From positions 4,576,034-4,640,033 of the forward strand of contig NC_082618.1 in NCBI RefSeq assembly GCF_030936135.1: 64,000 bases of DNA, written 5' to 3'. The number at the start of each line of letters is the position of its first letter. Positions within the stretch are counted from its first letter, which is position 1. The notes under the pieces were generated by a model that worked only from the letters and a program-made list of their open reading frames with translations, was not told the origin of the DNA and did no database searches. Positions 62,281-64,000 of the stretch are shown piece after piece. A program made the translations under genes and the position numbers. The stretch comes from Gavia stellata. Taxonomy: Eukaryota; Chordata; Aves; Gaviiformes; Gaviidae.

Positions 62281-64000
62281 CCTGGGACTGCTCGCAGTTA
62301 GGCTAGCCTAAAAGTATAGTTAGGTTTTATCGTTAAGGGCACTGGTTAAAGTGACACCAACAAAGTACTATTCTGCTGCATAATCTAGGGAGGGAAGCAG
62401 GTGTGACCGGGATGGGTGGCGGAAGGAGCCTGTCCAGCTACGGGATCTCTTCCCGGCCACCCATGGTGCGTCGGTCTGTATTGGTGGAGGAGGTGTTAAT
62501 CCTTCCGCCTAACTGGAAGATCGTGTTTAAACTCCAGGTTTTTACCAATAAAAAAGTAGATTTACATCCTTTGGGCACATGTAAAACTATAGAAAGCAGT
62601 GTTGGAGTGGATAGTACGATACCAAGTCCTGTCAAGGGCAGGATCTGTTATGGCTTGCCTTTCTTATGGCTTGCATACCCTAAAAATCAGTCATTTTTAA
62701 ACTGGGTCTCACAGGACTTCACCTTTCCCCTCACAGTTTATCAGGCCTTGCTATCAAAATAGGTGATATGGCAAGACATGGGATTCTGCATTTCATATTA
62801 CGTTTTTGCTCAGTTAAACCAAATACAAACTTGAAATTGGGAGTCTTTGAAAATTAATCCTTTACATTTTGCCTATCTTGATCAATTGAGGTAAATCTTC
62901 TCAGCCTCGCTGTTGTAAAAAGCGGGTTTAAACTAAAGACCTAACTTTTCAGTGTTCCCAACTTGAGGCACTGAGAGCTTCCATTTCATAGGTATTTCGA
63001 GAACCCAGAGCTGTAGATTGCTCACAGAATTGCTGGCTTAGTGACAAAATGATCAAAGGACTAAATATCACTTGAGGTACATTTCCAAATTTCTTAGCTC
63101 CTGCTTAGGCTTTTTTAGAAGTAGCTGGATATTACAAGCATTCAACACATAAATCCTTTTGAAAACCTAGCCCTAACTGTGGGAACTGAGCTCTTGAAAC
63201 TCTGTCCTCGTGTGTGTTCATATGGGTACCCCAAACCACCCATATTAGCAGCTACTTTCATCTTGTTCAGGTCAAGGCAAAACTCCCACGTGTTTTGATC
63301 AGTCCAGGATCAAACCCTTATGCATCACTCCTGCTGCAAACAGAAAGTAAGATAATATCAAGCTTGGTATCTATTGTACCTACAAGTACTTATTAAGGGA
63401 TGAATATCGTATCCCTTCCATCACTTCCATTGCCAAAATATTGACTATTGGAATTGCAACATTTCAAAATCTGCATCAGAACTCCTGAGCTTACATATTA
63501 AATGTGATTTATACAGTAGTTTGAAGAATAGGAAAACTCTCAAGGGGCTCGTACTTTTTTTTTTTTTCTTGTTCTCCAGTGTAAAGCCGTACTAGCTTTA
63601 TAGGTATGGTTCTTACTTAATATTTCCTTCTTTTTCTGGACAGTAATTGGACTTGACAGAGGCAAAGGTTTATGTAGTATCTATTCACAAAGTCTTGGAA
63701 CCTGGAATAAATGGGTAACTTCCTATGTGCTTCCCAAAATGTCCCAGTTAATTCTGATCACTTGTGGTTCTTATAGTGTTGATGTCAAAGGATTTTCCAA
63801 CAGGACTCAGCTAAACCTTAAAAGAAGTAAGCAAAGTTTAACCGCGGTTTGCAGTCATAGAAACAGGTCTATTGCAGCGGCAGAATCAGCAGAGACCAAA
63901 AGTCCTGAATTCCAGTCCCTGTGCTGTAAATGTTGGACAAGCAGTGTTAATGAATCAGTGAGACATGGGTCAGATCTAGAGAGCTGTAGGTGAGCAGAGA
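62281..64000. other. Region upstream of RABEP1; no gene recognised
   Basis: GC content drops to the genome-typical level right after the island. ORFs here (for example + 62403-62762 and 63727-63993) have no recognised similarity. A T12 run occurs at about 63556. It may be intergenic or the 5' part of a gene to the right. Confidence 0.55.

Noticed and set aside
1..64000. Search for CRISPR arrays, bacterial operons, rRNA/tRNA genes or an intact endogenous virus
   Set aside because: No regularly spaced repeats, tRNA-like cloverleaf, rRNA stretch or viral-type long frame was recognised; the window is explained by two vertebrate genes.

Overview
The window is vertebrate nuclear DNA carrying two large multi-exon genes in convergent (tail-to-tail) orientation: the 3' two-thirds of NUP88 on the + strand (about 1-8.45 kb) and a complete RABEP1 (rabaptin-5) on the - strand (about 10.6-61.8 kb). 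Every exon was placed by reading spliced frames across GT/AG junctions and comparing the peptides with the human proteins as I remember them. The same pair lies convergently on human 17p13.2, so this is conserved synteny. Introns are fairly compact, interspersed repeats are hard to find, and a sharp CpG island marks the only promoter. This suggests a bird (or another sauropsid) rather than a mammal, but the species cannot be fixed from the sequence.

Layout. 1-8292: thirteen NUP88 coding exons in phase (514 codons plus stop; the first ~225 codons lie left of the window), then a short 3' UTR with AATAAA at 8429. 8.46-10.56 kb: no gene recognised; it is either intergenic or a distal RABEP1 3' UTR. 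10.57-12.70 kb: probable RABEP1 3' UTR (- strand), with candidate poly(A) signals near 10.59 kb and two adjacent perfect inverted repeats at 10.78-10.82 kb. 12.70-61.63 kb: eighteen RABEP1 coding exons totalling 2,583 nt, giving 860 residues plus stop, all joined in phase with canonical GT-AG introns. Intron 1 (19 kb) and intron 4 (6.4 kb) are the largest. 61.2-62.3 kb: CpG island with the RABEP1 promoter, 5' UTR and first coding exon. 62.3-64.0 kb: no recognisable gene.

Biology. NUP88 is a nuclear pore protein of the cytoplasmic-face NUP214/NUP88/NUP62 complex. RABEP1 is a coiled-coil effector that links Rab4 and Rab5 with Rabex-5 and with gamma-adaptin/GGA on early endosomes. No functional link between the two is implied; they are positional neighbours. 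I found no bacterial-type system, CRISPR array or clear intact mobile element. The least-explained items are a CpG-rich patch with a strong-context ATG inside RABEP1 intron 1 (a possible alternative first exon), paired hairpins in the presumed RABEP1 3' UTR, a G-quadruplex-prone tract in intron 4, two old short tandem duplications, and an unusually open retained-intron frame in NUP88.
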